In this document: positions 25,767 through 34,223 of the stretch, piece after piece
How positions within the stretch are numbered: the stretch's first letter is position 1
Layout: each line of letters starts with the position of its first letter
Source: Kribbella antiqua
GTDB lineage: Bacteria > Actinomycetota > Actinomycetes > Propionibacteriales > Kribbellaceae
Reading direction: 5' to 3'
Length of the DNA: 64,000 nucleotides
Assembly (NCBI RefSeq): GCF_004345665.1
Contig: NZ_SLWR01000001.1
Coordinates: 1-64,000 of the forward strand
Translations under genes and position numbers: made by a program
Notes under the pieces: model-generated
Database searches by the model: none
What the model saw: only the letters and a program-made list of their open reading frames with translations
What the model was told of the DNA's origin: nothing

Positions 25767-26585
25767 ATGACCGAGACCTTGAGTACGGAGAACGGCCGGA
25801 CGGTGCTGCGGATGCAGCGAGCGCTGACGCATCCGATCGAGAAGGTCTGGCGGGCGATCACGCAGCCGAGCGAGCTGGCCGGGTGGTTCCCGGCGGCGGT
25901 CGAGCTGGACTTGCGGCTGGACGGGCCGATCACCTTCACGTTCGAGGAGGATCCCGGCGCGCCCGTCGATGAGCAGAGCCGCGGTGTGATCCGTGCGTAC
26001 GAACCACCCCGGCTGATCGAGTACACCTGGGGAGACGAGGTGCTGCGCTGGGAGCTGGTCCCGTCGGGCGACGGCTGTGTGCTCCATCTGACTGCGACGT
26101 ACGACGATCGTCCGGGCTCGGCGAGCTTCACCAGCGGCTGGATCCTGTGCTTCGACGCCTTGGAGAAGGTGCTCGGCGGGTCAGCGGTGCCGGAGCAGGA
26201 CTACGCCGTACTGCACGAACACTTCGTCAAGGTGTACGGGCTGGACCAGGGCGTGACGCTGGACGACGGCAGCATCCGCTTCGAACGGCAGTTGGTCCGT
26301 CCGAAGGAGACCGTGTGGGAGCGGCTGTGCGGAGCTGAGTCGCCCTCGGTCGGCAGCCCGCCGCCGGCCGGCTTCGTTGCCAAGGGCATCGAGGCCGGAC
26401 CGGTGACGGAGGTCGCCGAGTCTCAGCGCCTTGTCTATCCGTCGCAGGACGGCGAGGTCACCTGGGCACTTCGCGACGGCAATGGCGGGGCCCGCCTGGT
26501 GCTCACACAGACAGGCCCCGCCGCCGGCTACCTGACGGACTGGCGGGAAGTGATCGAGTCGCTCGCCGCCGAGCTCGTGGGCTGA
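25767..26585 (+). CDS. Double SRPBCC (AHSA1-type) domain protein
   Basis: 272 residues with two AHSA1-like START-fold domains. Domain 1 (about 12-150) shows THPIEKVWRAITQPSELAGWFP and GVIRAYEPPRLIEYTW; domain 2 (about 165-270) shows RFERQLVRPKETVWERLCG, a shorter version. Proteins of this group bind hydrophobic ligands or act as stress-related chaperone cofactors and are often controlled by ArsR repressors; here no regulator adjoins, but a palindrome precedes the start. The 3' end overlaps a UvrA-derived fragment on the other strand. Confidence 0.85.
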   Translation: MTETLSTENGRTVLRMQRALTHPIEKVWRAITQPSELAGWFPAAVELDLRLDGPITFTFEEDPGAPVDEQSRGVIRAYEPPRLIEYTWGDEVLRWELVPSGDGCVLHLTATYDDRPGSASFTSGWILCFDALEKVLGGSAVPEQDYAVLHEHFVKVYGLDQGVTLDDGSIRFERQLVRPKETVWERLCGAESPSVGSPPPAGFVAKGIEAGPVTEVAESQRLVYPSQDGEVTWALRDGNGGARLVLTQTGPAAGYLTDWREVIESLAAELVG

Positions 26586-26833
26586 GCGACGTACTCGCGG
26601 AGGTGTTCCGCGGTGAGGCTCGGGCAACTTTCGACCAGATCGGCTGGGGTGCCGGTGAACACGACGCGGCCACCGTCGTGGCCGGCGCCCGGGCCGATGT
26701 CGATCAGCCAGTCGGCATGAGCCATCACCGCCTGGTGGTGTTCGATGACGATGACGGTGTTGCCTTCGTCAACGAGAGCGTCCAGCATCGTCAGCAACTG
26801 GTCGACATCCGCCAGATGCAGGCCGGTGGTGAA
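26585..26833 (-). pseudogene. C-terminal fragment of a UvrA-like (DrrC-type) ABC ATPase
   Basis: About 83 codons read TTGLHLADVDQLL..., IEHHQAVMAHADWLIDIGPG and GHDGGRVVFTGTPADLV, closely matching the last 85 residues of the intact UvrA-like gene at 59467-61851. Identity starts abruptly just after where the Walker B Asp-Glu-Pro should stand, and nothing upstream in any frame continues the family. The fragment therefore lacks both nucleotide sites and cannot work. It lies between the AHSA1 gene and the MarR gene and points to loss of a second resistance-type ABC gene. Confidence 0.75.
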
Positions 26834-26884
26834 GCGCACGTACGAACTTTGCTCGCAGATCGTGGCGTATGGACCTTCAGAACC

Positions 26885-27436
26885 TTAAACGTCCGGCGGA
26901 AGCTTTCGGGCTCGCCGGCCGACGTCGTCGAGGAGCTCCTGCAATTGCGCGGCGAGTCGCTGGCGGTCGTCCGGCGCCAGCGAGGCGACGAGCGAGGCCT
27001 CCCGGGTGAGGACCTGGTCGACGGTCCGTTCGATCAGGTCGTGGCCGGCGTCGGTGAGGGTGACGACGACCGCGCGCGTGCCGTCATCGGCCGTACGACG
27101 AGTGACGAGGCCGGCGACTTCGGCCCGAGCCACCCGCTGGGAGATCGCGCCGGCGGTGACGAGCGTACGGCGGCTCAACTCACGCGTGGTCAGCTCGTAC
27201 GGCGATCCGGCCCGGCGCAGCACGCTCAGCAGGTCGAGCGTGGCCGGGTCGACACCGAGATCCGCGAGCAGCCGGCGGCGGTCGTCGGCGAAGAGCTTGG
27301 CCAGCCGCCACAGGGGAGTGACGATCTCGATCGACTCGGTCGGCGTCCCCGGGCGCTCGCGGCGCCAGGCGTCGGCGATCTCCGCGGCGGGGTAGGGGCT
27401 CGGACCGTCGAACGGGTACTCGTCTTTGACAACCAT
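26885..27436 (-). CDS. MarR-family regulator
   Basis: 183-residue winged-helix regulator. Helices around LAKLFADDRRRLLADLGVDPATLDLLSVLRRAG precede the HTH (ELTTRELSRRTLVTAGAISQRVARAEVAGLVTRR, about 78-112) and the wing DDGTRAVVVTLTDAG. The ATG at 27436 sits 6 nt after TAGCAT (read on the minus strand), so its mRNA may be leaderless. Divergent from an SDR gene, with two tandem dyads between them, so autorepression and control of the SDR are likely. Confidence 0.9.
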   Translation of the reverse strand: MVVKDEYPFDGPSPYPAAEIADAWRRERPGTPTESIEIVTPLWRLAKLFADDRRRLLADLGVDPATLDLLSVLRRAGSPYELTTRELSRRTLVTAGAISQRVARAEVAGLVTRRTADDGTRAVVVTLTDAGHDLIERTVDQVLTREASLVASLAPDDRQRLAAQLQELLDDVGRRARKLPPDV

Positions 27437-27449
27437 GAGCCTATGCTAT

Positions 27450-27477
27450 GTTTAGACCTAAACATTTAGAGCTAAAC
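27450..27477. promoter_or_regulatory. Tandem MarR operators
   Basis: Two head-to-tail 14-bp dyads: GTTTAGACCTAAAC (27450-27463) and ATTTAGAGCTAAAC (27464-27477). Each has TTTAG/CTAAA arms and they share 11 of 14 bases. They separate the divergent MarR and SDR starts, overlapping the promoter region of both. Confidence 0.7.
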
Positions 27478-27494
27478 GTGGAGGTGTTGCAGGC

Positions 27495-28208
27495 GTGACG
27501 CGGACGATCGTGGTGACCGGCGGAGCGACCGGAATCGGGCGGGCGACCGCCGAGCGGTTCCGTGCGGACGGCGACGAGGTCGTGATCACCGGCCGCCGGG
27601 AAGAGCTCCTGGCCAAGACGGCCGCGGAGATCGGCGCCAGGGCAGTGGTGTGTGACGCGACCGACCCGGTGCAGGTCCGGCGCCTCGTCGACGAGTTGCC
27701 GAAGCGGATCGACGTACTGGTGAACAACGCGGGCGGGAACACGGATTTCAACCGTCCGGCCGGGGACGACCTCGAGCAGCTCAAGGCCAACTGGATCGCC
27801 AACCTGGACGCGAATCTGCTCAGCGCAGTGCTGACCACGACCGCACTGGCGCCACGCCTGACGAGCGCCGTGGTGCACCTGGGCTCGATCGCCGGAGCGC
27901 GCGGCCCGGGTGCGTACGGCGCCTCGAAGGCCGCCCTGGCGACCTGGAACCTCGACGTCGCCGCCGAGCTCGGGCCTCGCGGGATCACCTCGAACGTGGT
28001 CGCGCCGGGCTTCACCGCCGAGACCGAGTTCTTCCAGGGCCGGCTGACCGCGGAGCGCCGGGAGACGTTGCTGCAGGCAACGATGACCAAGCGGGAAGGG
28101 GAGGTGGCGGACATCGCCGGCACCATTCACTTCCTCGCATCGCCCGCGGCCCGGCACATCACCGGCCAGGTGCTGCACGTGAACGGTGGCGCACTGACGA
28201 CCCGGTGA
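27495..28208 (+). CDS. SDR-family oxidoreductase
   Basis: 237-residue classical short-chain dehydrogenase. Cofactor motif TGGATGIGRAT at residue 7, RxxxL after a basic residue (ITGRREELL) suggesting NADP, NNAGG near 80, catalytic Ser in HLGSIAG near 133, YGASKAAL near 147 and the PGFTAETEF loop. The GTG start follows a GGAGG-containing stretch by 11 nt. Controlled by the divergent MarR regulator. Substrate unknown. Confidence 0.9.
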   Translation: MTRTIVVTGGATGIGRATAERFRADGDEVVITGRREELLAKTAAEIGARAVVCDATDPVQVRRLVDELPKRIDVLVNNAGGNTDFNRPAGDDLEQLKANWIANLDANLLSAVLTTTALAPRLTSAVVHLGSIAGARGPGAYGASKAALATWNLDVAAELGPRGITSNVVAPGFTAETEFFQGRLTAERRETLLQATMTKREGEVADIAGTIHFLASPAARHITGQVLHVNGGALTTR

Positions 28209-28262
28209 TGCTGACAGCGTAGCCAGGTGTCAGGGCTTGGAGCGATCAGCGACAATGTGCTC

Positions 28263-29312
28263 ATGCGTGCCACCGTCAAAGACGTCGCCAAGCTGGCCGG
28301 GGTGTCACCGAAGACGGTGTCGAACGTCATCAACGGCGTCGTGTTCGTCCGGCCGGAGACCCGCGCCCGGGTCGAGCAGGCGCTGAGCGAGCTCGACTAC
28401 GTCCCGAACATGAGCGCGCGCGGCCTGCGCAACGGCCGGTCCGGGATGATCGCGCTGGCCCTGCCCGACCTGCTCCGGGCGTACTCCGCCGAGGTCGTCC
28501 ATCTGGTCGTCGAGCTGGCCCACGAGCGCGGCTGGGGCGTGCAGATCGAGCAGACCGCGGCCGAGCCCAAGCGCGAGTTCGAGCTGCTGTCGAAGGCCCG
28601 CGCGTACCTCGTCGACGGCCTGATCCTGAACCCGGTCAACCTGGACGACAGCGCCGTGATGACGGCCGGCCCGCTGCCGCCCGTCGTGCTGATCGGGGAC
28701 GTCGACCAGGACGTCGTCAGCCAGGTCGCGATCGACAACGTCGCCGCCGCGCGGGACATGACCAAGCACCTGCTGGATAAAGGTTGTCGCCGGATCGCCG
28801 CTGTCGGTACGCCAGAGATCCCGCGCGGCTCGAGTGGCGCGGGCGTACTCGCGGGCTCGGCCGACGCGCCGGGCACGGCCGCATCGAGGCTCCGTACGGC
28901 CGGTTATCGGCAGGCGCTCGAGGAGGCCGGCGTACCGCATGATCCGTCGCTCGAGATCAACCTGGACCGGTGGCGGCCCGAGGGTGCGGCCACGGTGGTG
29001 GGGAAGTACCTGGCCGAGCATGAGCTGCCGGAGGCGTTCTTCTGCTTCACCGACACGCTGGCCTCCGGTGCGTTGTCTGCGCTGTGGACCGCGGGGGTCG
29101 CCGTACCGGACCAGACGCTGGTAGCCGGGTTCGACAACATCCTCGAGAGTCAGTTCATGATTCCGCCGCTGACCACGGTCGACTTCGACCGGCGCGCGTT
29201 CGTCGCGGCCGCGCTGGATCTGCTCGGCGAGCGGATGGCGGACAAGGACGCGGCGCCGCGGCGGGTGATGATCCCGCACCGGATCATCGAGCGCGCCTCC
29301 ACCGCACGCTAA
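28263..29312 (+). CDS. LacI-family transcriptional regulator
   Basis: 349 residues: N-terminal LacI HTH (TVKDVAKLAGVSPKTVSNVINGV, residues 4-26) with hinge LNYVP-like LDYVPNMSARGLRNGRSG, then a periplasmic-binding-type sugar domain. The ATG at 28263 begins the conserved MRATVKDVA; upstream in-frame codons are not conserved. Located directly upstream of a CUT1 sugar importer on the same strand (91 bp to the next start), so it should repress that operon until a sugar binds. Confidence 0.92.
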   Translation: MRATVKDVAKLAGVSPKTVSNVINGVVFVRPETRARVEQALSELDYVPNMSARGLRNGRSGMIALALPDLLRAYSAEVVHLVVELAHERGWGVQIEQTAAEPKREFELLSKARAYLVDGLILNPVNLDDSAVMTAGPLPPVVLIGDVDQDVVSQVAIDNVAAARDMTKHLLDKGCRRIAAVGTPEIPRGSSGAGVLAGSADAPGTAASRLRTAGYRQALEEAGVPHDPSLEINLDRWRPEGAATVVGKYLAEHELPEAFFCFTDTLASGALSALWTAGVAVPDQTLVAGFDNILESQFMIPPLTTVDFDRRAFVAAALDLLGERMADKDAAPRRVMIPHRIIERASTAR

Positions 29313-29348
29313 CCGACAACTTTCCTCAAAAAACTACATACGGGAGTC

Positions 29349-29377
29349 TTGTCGGCGCGTTCTAACGATGTAATGAT
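29349..29377 (+). promoter_or_regulatory. Promoter of second sugar ABC operon
   Basis: TTGTCG (29349-29354), 17-bp spacer, AATGAT (29372-29377). CCGACAA at 29313-29319 is the inverted complement of TTGTCGG at 29349-29355, so the -35 lies in a spaced dyad that LacI could use. AAGGAG precedes the ATG at 29404. Confidence 0.45.
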
Positions 29378-29403
29378 CGGTCCCGCCCTCCCAAGGAGAC
29401 CGA

Positions 29404-30726
29404 ATGACAGTGTTTTCTGCGTCCCCCGCCCCACCACCCCGGCCAATATCTCGGCGCCGTCTGCTCTCCGGAGCGGCGGCCCTCGCTGGTGGCGGGATGC
29501 TGCTCGGCTGCGCGCCGAGCGCGTCACGATCGGCGGCTGACCTCAGTTACTGGCACTTGATGACCGGCGGCGACGGCATCGTGATGGCGGGCCTGGTGGA
29601 CGCCGTCAACGCCGAGAGCCTCGGCTTCAAAGCCACCCAGACCGTGCTCGCCTGGGGACCGCCGTACTACACCAAACTCGCGATGGCCTCGGCCGGCGGA
29701 CGCGCGCCGGACGTCGCGATCATGCACGCCTCCCGGATCGCCGGCTACGCGCCCGGCGGCCTGCTCGAGCCGTGGGACGTCGAGGAGCTCGCCGAGGTCG
29801 GCATCCACGAGAGCGACTTCCCGCCGCTGGTGTGGCAGAAGGGCATGTACGACGGGAAGCTCTACTCGATCGCCCTCGACACCCACCCGTTCGTCCTCTA
29901 CTACAACACCGACCACGCGACCAAGGCCGGTGTGACGGACGCGCTGCAGACGATGAAGAGTCCCGAGGAGTTCACCGAGGTCGCCCGCAAGCTGCAGCAG
30001 GTGACCGGCAAACACGGTCTCTCGTACGGCTACCTCGGCGACGGCTCGCAGATGTGGCGGCTCTTCTACACGCTCTATCGCCAGATGGGCGCCGAGATGA
30101 AGCTCGTGCCTGGTCAACAAGCGCAGGTCGACGAGGCCGCCGCGGTCAAGACGCTCACCTTCGTCCGCTCCCTGCTCGACGACACGATCGCCACCCGCAG
30201 CGGTGACGGCGGTACGGCGACGTCGGAGTTCCTGCACGGCGAGAGTGGGATGTTCTTCGGCGGCGTGTGGGAGCTGCCGGTATTGAAGGAGTCCAAGCTC
30301 CCGTTCGACGCCCGGCCGATCCCCACGCTGTTCGGCACCGATGCGGCGTACGCCGACTCGCACACGTTCGTGTTGCCGAGGCAGTCGAAGGTGTCGCCGG
30401 AACGAAGGCGGCACGTGTACCGAATGGTCGGCGAGATCCTGAAGCGCTCGGTCAAATGGGCCGGCGCCGGCCACATCCCGGCGTACCAGCCGGTGGTGCG
30501 GAGCACGGAATACCAGGGGCTGAAGCCGCAGTCGAACTACGCGGGCATCCCGGAGTACGTGAACTACGACCCGGACGCGTGGTTCGGCGGCGCGGGTAGT
30601 GACTTCCACAAGTACTTCGCCGAGAACGTGCAGAACGTCTACCTGGGCAGCGGGGATCCGGCGGCCGGGTTCGAGGGTTTCGTGAAGCGGCTGAACGTGC
30701 TGCTCGATCGTCCGCAACCGGTGTAG
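29404..30726 (+). CDS. Sugar-binding lipoprotein (Tat-type signal)
   Basis: 440 residues. The N-terminus carries the twin-arginine pattern SRRRLLSG, a hydrophobic stretch and a lipobox ending LLGC, so it is a Tat-exported lipoprotein of the family 1 solute-binding group. Binding-domain phrases include SYWHLMTGGDG, APDVAIMHASRI and YSIALDTHPFVLYYNTD. First gene of an operon with two permeases (13 nt to the next start). Substrate unknown; no glycosidase is linked. Confidence 0.9.
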   Translation: MTVFSASPAPPPRPISRRRLLSGAAALAGGGMLLGCAPSASRSAADLSYWHLMTGGDGIVMAGLVDAVNAESLGFKATQTVLAWGPPYYTKLAMASAGGRAPDVAIMHASRIAGYAPGGLLEPWDVEELAEVGIHESDFPPLVWQKGMYDGKLYSIALDTHPFVLYYNTDHATKAGVTDALQTMKSPEEFTEVARKLQQVTGKHGLSYGYLGDGSQMWRLFYTLYRQMGAEMKLVPGQQAQVDEAAAVKTLTFVRSLLDDTIATRSGDGGTATSEFLHGESGMFFGGVWELPVLKESKLPFDARPIPTLFGTDAAYADSHTFVLPRQSKVSPERRRHVYRMVGEILKRSVKWAGAGHIPAYQPVVRSTEYQGLKPQSNYAGIPEYVNYDPDAWFGGAGSDFHKYFAENVQNVYLGSGDPAAGFEGFVKRLNVLLDRPQPV

Positions 30727-30739
30727 AGGAGAGTGACTG

Positions 30740-31675
30740 ATGTCGACCGCCATCGACACCCCGCCCGCGACCACCACGCCGGTTGTTGCTGAAGGCAAGA
30801 AGCAGGCGCGCCGGGGGGAGACGTTGTCCGGCTGGGCCTTCGCGGCGCCGTTCGCCGTACTGTTCTTTCTCTTCCTGGTCGTGCCGGCGCTGTACGGCCT
30901 GTATCTGAGCTTCACCGGTGAGACGCTGACCGGCTCGGGTGGCAAGCTGCTTGGATTTGGCAACTATGCCGAGGCGTTGCAGGACCCGGACATGTGGCAT
31001 TCGCTCGGCAACACCCTCTGGTTCACGCTGCTCAGCACGGTTCCGCTCGTCGTACTGTCGCTGGCGTTCGCGCTGCTGGTGAATCTCGGGCTGCCCGGCC
31101 GGTGGTTGTGGCGCTTGTCGTTCTTCCTGCCGTATCTGCTCGCGTCGACCGTCGTGGTGATGTTCTGGAGCTGGATGTACAACCCGAAGCTCGGGCTCAT
31201 CAACGGCGTACTCGCGGAGTTCGGGGTCGCGCCGGTGGCTTGGCTGCAGGATCCGAACGTGGCGATGATCTCGGTCGTGGTGACCACCTTGTGGTGGACG
31301 ATCGGGTTCAACTTCCTGCTGTATCTGGCCGCGTTGCAGAACATTCCGGAGCAGCAGTTCGAGGCGGCCGCGATCGACGGCGCGGGGAAGTGGCGGCAGC
31401 TGTTCTCGATCGTGATCCCGCAACTGGCGCCGACGACCGCGCTGATCGTGACGCTGCAGATCCTGGCGTCGCTGAAGGTCTTCGACCAGATCTACATGCT
31501 GACCAGCGGCGGTCCGGCCGGCTCGACCCGGTCGATCGTGCAGTACATCTACGAGTCCGGATTCACCGGCTACCGGTTCGGCTACTCGTCGGCCATCTCG
31601 TACCTGTTCTTCGCGATCATCGTGCTGGTGTCGCTCGCGCAGTACAGGCTGATCAACCGCAGGAGCGCCGCATGA
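30740..31675 (+). CDS. Sugar ABC transporter permease (MalF type)
   Basis: 311-residue permease with six membrane helices after a soluble Lys/Arg-rich N-terminus (about 40 residues). EAA loop EQQFEAAAIDGAGKWRQLFSIVIP near residue 210. ATG preceded by GAGGAGAG. Its stop overlaps the next start (ATGA), so the two permeases are coupled. Confidence 0.93.
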   Translation: MSTAIDTPPATTTPVVAEGKKQARRGETLSGWAFAAPFAVLFFLFLVVPALYGLYLSFTGETLTGSGGKLLGFGNYAEALQDPDMWHSLGNTLWFTLLSTVPLVVLSLAFALLVNLGLPGRWLWRLSFFLPYLLASTVVVMFWSWMYNPKLGLINGVLAEFGVAPVAWLQDPNVAMISVVVTTLWWTIGFNFLLYLAALQNIPEQQFEAAAIDGAGKWRQLFSIVIPQLAPTTALIVTLQILASLKVFDQIYMLTSGGPAGSTRSIVQYIYESGFTGYRFGYSSAISYLFFAIIVLVSLAQYRLINRRSAA

Positions 31676-32556
31676 GTACATACACACTGAGCCGTGGTTT
31701 CAAGAAACAAACTCACAAGCCTGGGGAAAACCCGTGGAGCGTGTCCAGAATTGCGGCACTGCTGGTTCTCGTAGTGCTGGGCGCCACCTGGCTTGTGCCA
31801 TTTGCCTGGGCCGTCCTGACCTCATTGAAGAGTGAGGCCGATGCGGGGGCATCGACGATCAGCTTGAATCCACCGGATGGATTCAGCTTCGAGGCCTATC
31901 GCAAAGTCCTGTCGGCCGGTGACATCCCGGCCTGGGCGTGGAACAGCCTGATCACCTCGGTGGCGATCACGTTCATCACGGTCGCGACGTCGGCACTGGC
32001 CGGCTACGCGTTCTCGCGGGTCAGCTTCGCAGGCAAACGTTGGTTGTACGCCGCGATCATCGCGGCGATCATCATTCCGCCGCAGCTGCTGATCGTGCCG
32101 CTGTTCCGGCAGATGCTCGCGTTCGATCTGGTCGACACGTACTGGGGGATCATCCTGCCGCAAGCGTTCGCGCCCGCGATGGTCCTTATTCTCAAGCGCT
32201 TTTTTGATCAGATCCCGGTCGAGCTCGAGGACGCGGCCCGGGTCGACGGCGCCAACCGGCTGCGGGTGTTCTGGTCGATCGTGTTGCCGTTGTCGCGGCC
32301 GATCCTTGCCGCGGTGGCGATCTTCGTGTTCATCGGTGCCTGGAACAACTTCCTCTGGCCGTTCATCGTCACCACCGACGCGGAGCTGATGACGTTGCCG
32401 GTCGGGCTGCAGACGGTCAAGAGCGCTTATGGGTTGCAGTACGCGCAGAACATGGCGTCCGCGATCTTGGCCGCGCTGCCACTGGTAGTGGTCTTCCTGT
32501 TCTTCCAACGGCACATCATCAAAGGCATTGCGACCACTGGCTTCGGTGGTCAGTAA
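31672..32556 (+). CDS. Sugar ABC transporter permease (MalG type)
   Basis: 294-residue permease, six membrane helices, EAA loop VELEDAARVDGANRLRVFWSIVLP near residue 180. The ATG at 31672 overlaps the stop of the preceding permease by four bases. As in the other two sugar systems here, no ATPase gene follows, in line with a shared MsiK-like ATPase elsewhere. Confidence 0.93.
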   Translation: MSTYTLSRGFKKQTHKPGENPWSVSRIAALLVLVVLGATWLVPFAWAVLTSLKSEADAGASTISLNPPDGFSFEAYRKVLSAGDIPAWAWNSLITSVAITFITVATSALAGYAFSRVSFAGKRWLYAAIIAAIIIPPQLLIVPLFRQMLAFDLVDTYWGIILPQAFAPAMVLILKRFFDQIPVELEDAARVDGANRLRVFWSIVLPLSRPILAAVAIFVFIGAWNNFLWPFIVTTDAELMTLPVGLQTVKSAYGLQYAQNMASAILAALPLVVVFLFFQRHIIKGIATTGFGGQ

Positions 32557-32595
32557 AGGAAAGACAGGGTGGGTGGGGGCATCGGTGGTCAGTAA
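32543..32595 (+). repeat. 14-bp direct repeat at the permease 3' end
   Basis: TCGGTGGTCAGTAA covers the last codons and stop of the permease (32543-32556) and recurs at 32582-32595. It looks like a small duplication. The 32557-32825 gap otherwise shows no gene or clear signal. Confidence 0.6.
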
Positions 32596-32825
32596 GGCTT
32601 ACCTGTTTCGGTGGGCGCGGAAACTGGACAGCGGTTCCGGCACGCGGGATTCCTGGTCCGATCCCTTGAAAACATCGTTACTCTCAGCAAGGCTTCCCTG
32701 ATCACTTCCGCGTCGTTTCCGGGTGCGGGAAGGACGGGGGAGTGTGCGACGGCCAGGTTGTGTCAGGGCTTGTGGTCGTCGCGCCATCCGTCACTCGGGG
32801 GTAACGATGAGAAGAAGGGGGATCT

Positions 32826-33137
32826 GTGTCAGCGATGACAAGGCTCGCCGAGCAGTGCCGTGATGTGAGGAGTCACGGCACAGCAGGACTCGGACGGGCT
32901 TCGATCCAACCAGCGGTCTGCACCGGCATCCACGAGGTGAGCTCGTCGATTCCGTCGGTGTCACCGCGACGCGTGGCGGTGCTGCGGTTGAGCAACGGGC
33001 TGACCACCACGCTGCGTCTCGACGAAGGCGTTCCGGCGCCGGAGCGAGGCGCCACCGTGTTCGTCCGGGGTGGCCGGGGCATGGGTGACCAGCCTGCCTC
33101 AGGTGGGGTCATCCTCGCGTCGAGCGACCCCAACTGA
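32826..33137 (+). CDS. Small hypothetical protein
   Basis: Possible 103-residue protein, not recognised. The middle reads VAVLRLSNGLTTTLRLDEG and GATVFVRGGRG, a pattern of short beta strands, and codons there have high G/C at third positions; the first 40 residues look less protein-like. The GTG start has a weak GGGGGAT upstream. It stands alone between the sugar ABC operon and the YciI gene. It may be real only from about 32940. Confidence 0.35.
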   Translation: MSAMTRLAEQCRDVRSHGTAGLGRASIQPAVCTGIHEVSSSIPSVSPRRVAVLRLSNGLTTTLRLDEGVPAPERGATVFVRGGRGMGDQPASGGVILASSDPN

Positions 33138-33291
33138 ACAACACGGGGCCCAAGCAGTTAAGGGGTCAGTGACTCGCCGGTCTCAGGTGTCAACGCCCAG
33201 CTGAGGCCGGCAAGTCCCTGGAAATCCCAGGTTTTCCTGCCAAAACAACCCGACCGGGGCGGTGGGGCGGGGAGAGCAACACGGATGGTTT

Positions 33292-33642
33292 CTAGTCCGG
33301 CATCGGATCGGTGAGCGCGCGGACCTCGATCGGAGAGAAGCGCGCCTCCGGCAACTTGGCCGCCAGCTCGGTCGCCCGCTCCAGACTGCAGTCGACCAGG
33401 TAGTACCCGGCCAGCACTTCCTTCGCCTCGGTGAACGGCCCGTCCGTCACCGCCGGCACGCCGTCGTTGACCTGCACCACCCGCGCATTCGCGGTGGTCA
33501 GCCCGTCCGACGCGACGTACTCGCCGGCCGCCTTCATCTCCTCGAACAGCGTCCGGTGCGCGGCGTACACCGCGTCCATCCCTTCCGCGTCGAGCGCGTC
33601 CCAGGTCTCGGTGTTCCCATAGATCAAGAGCATGTACTTCAT
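33292..33642 (-). CDS. YciI/DGPF-family protein
   Basis: 116-residue YCII-related protein of the DGPF subgroup. Hallmarks: MKYMLLIYGN at the start, EEMKAAGEYVASDGL, and the name-giving DGPFTEAKE near residue 66, followed by GYYLVDC. Ferredoxin-like fold of unclear activity; in actinobacteria such genes often sit with ECF sigma factors of group SigJ/ECF41, but none is present here. Upstream is a hairpin and an AhpD-like gene on the same strand. Confidence 0.9.
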   Translation of the reverse strand: MKYMLLIYGNTETWDALDAEGMDAVYAAHRTLFEEMKAAGEYVASDGLTTANARVVQVNDGVPAVTDGPFTEAKEVLAGYYLVDCSLERATELAAKLPEARFSPIEVRALTDPMPD

Positions 33643-33668
33643 CGCTCGCCTCCTTGCCTGGTACGTCG

Positions 33669-33735
33669 GAGCGCCGGATGCCGATTCGACATCCGGCGCT
33701 CACGTTACAGCCTGTATCCACGGATAGAGGCTGTA
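33669..33735 (-). terminator. Two hairpins between AhpD-like and YciI genes
   Basis: First, TACAGCCT/AGGCTGTA arms at 33706-33713 and 33728-33735, directly after the AhpD-like stop. Second, a perfect 12-bp stem GAGCGCCGGATG/CATCCGGCGCTC at 33669-33680 and 33690-33701 with a 9-nt loop. Probable terminator of the upstream gene. Confidence 0.6.
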
Positions 33736-34191
33736 CTACCAGGTGGCGCCGGCAGGCTCGCGCACTGTGGTGTTGATCCGGTTGAACAGATTGGTCAGGC
33801 TGATCATCAAGATGATCGCGGCGAGCTGGTTCTCGTCGAAGTGGTCGGCCGCCGCGGCCCAGATCTCGTCGGTCACCGCGTCCGGCCGGTCGGCCAGCCG
33901 GGTCGCGGCCTCGGCCAACGCCAGCGCGGCCCGCTCGGCGTCGGTGAACAGGTCCGACTCGCGCCAGGCGGCGACCTGGTGCAGCCGCTCGTCGGTTTCG
34001 CCGTTCTTCAGTGCCGACTTCACGCCGCCGAACACGCAGGGCCCGCAGCCGTTGATCTGGCTGGTGCGCAAGTGCACAAGCTCCAGCGTCAGGGCCGGTG
34101 CACCGCCTTGGTGGACAGCCTTGTAGATGTTCTGGATCCCCTTGGTGGCATCCGGCAGGAGCATCGCGGGGTTCTTCATCCGAGCAGTCAT
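33736..34191 (-). CDS. AhpD-like carboxymuconolactone decarboxylase family protein
   Basis: 151 residues. The redox CxxC with nearby His/Glu residues typical of AhpD-type proteins is visible as NGCGPCVFGGVKSALK near residue 48; ALALAEAATRLADRP and NQLAAIILMISLTNLFNRI follow. Likely a peroxidase or thiol-dependent reductase acting in oxidative stress. The ATG at 34191 has GGAG upstream; longer in-frame extensions are shadows of the epimerase gene. Confidence 0.9.
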   Translation of the reverse strand: MTARMKNPAMLLPDATKGIQNIYKAVHQGGAPALTLELVHLRTSQINGCGPCVFGGVKSALKNGETDERLHQVAAWRESDLFTDAERAALALAEAATRLADRPDAVTDEIWAAAADHFDENQLAAIILMISLTNLFNRINTTVREPAGATW

Positions 34192-34223
34192 GGGAGGGTC
34201 TCCATCAGGTGAGTGTGTTGATT

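Noticed and set aside
33138..33291. Hairpin CCTGG/CCAGG followed by TTTT near 33211-33230
   Set aside because: Stem of only five pairs; too weak to call as a terminator.
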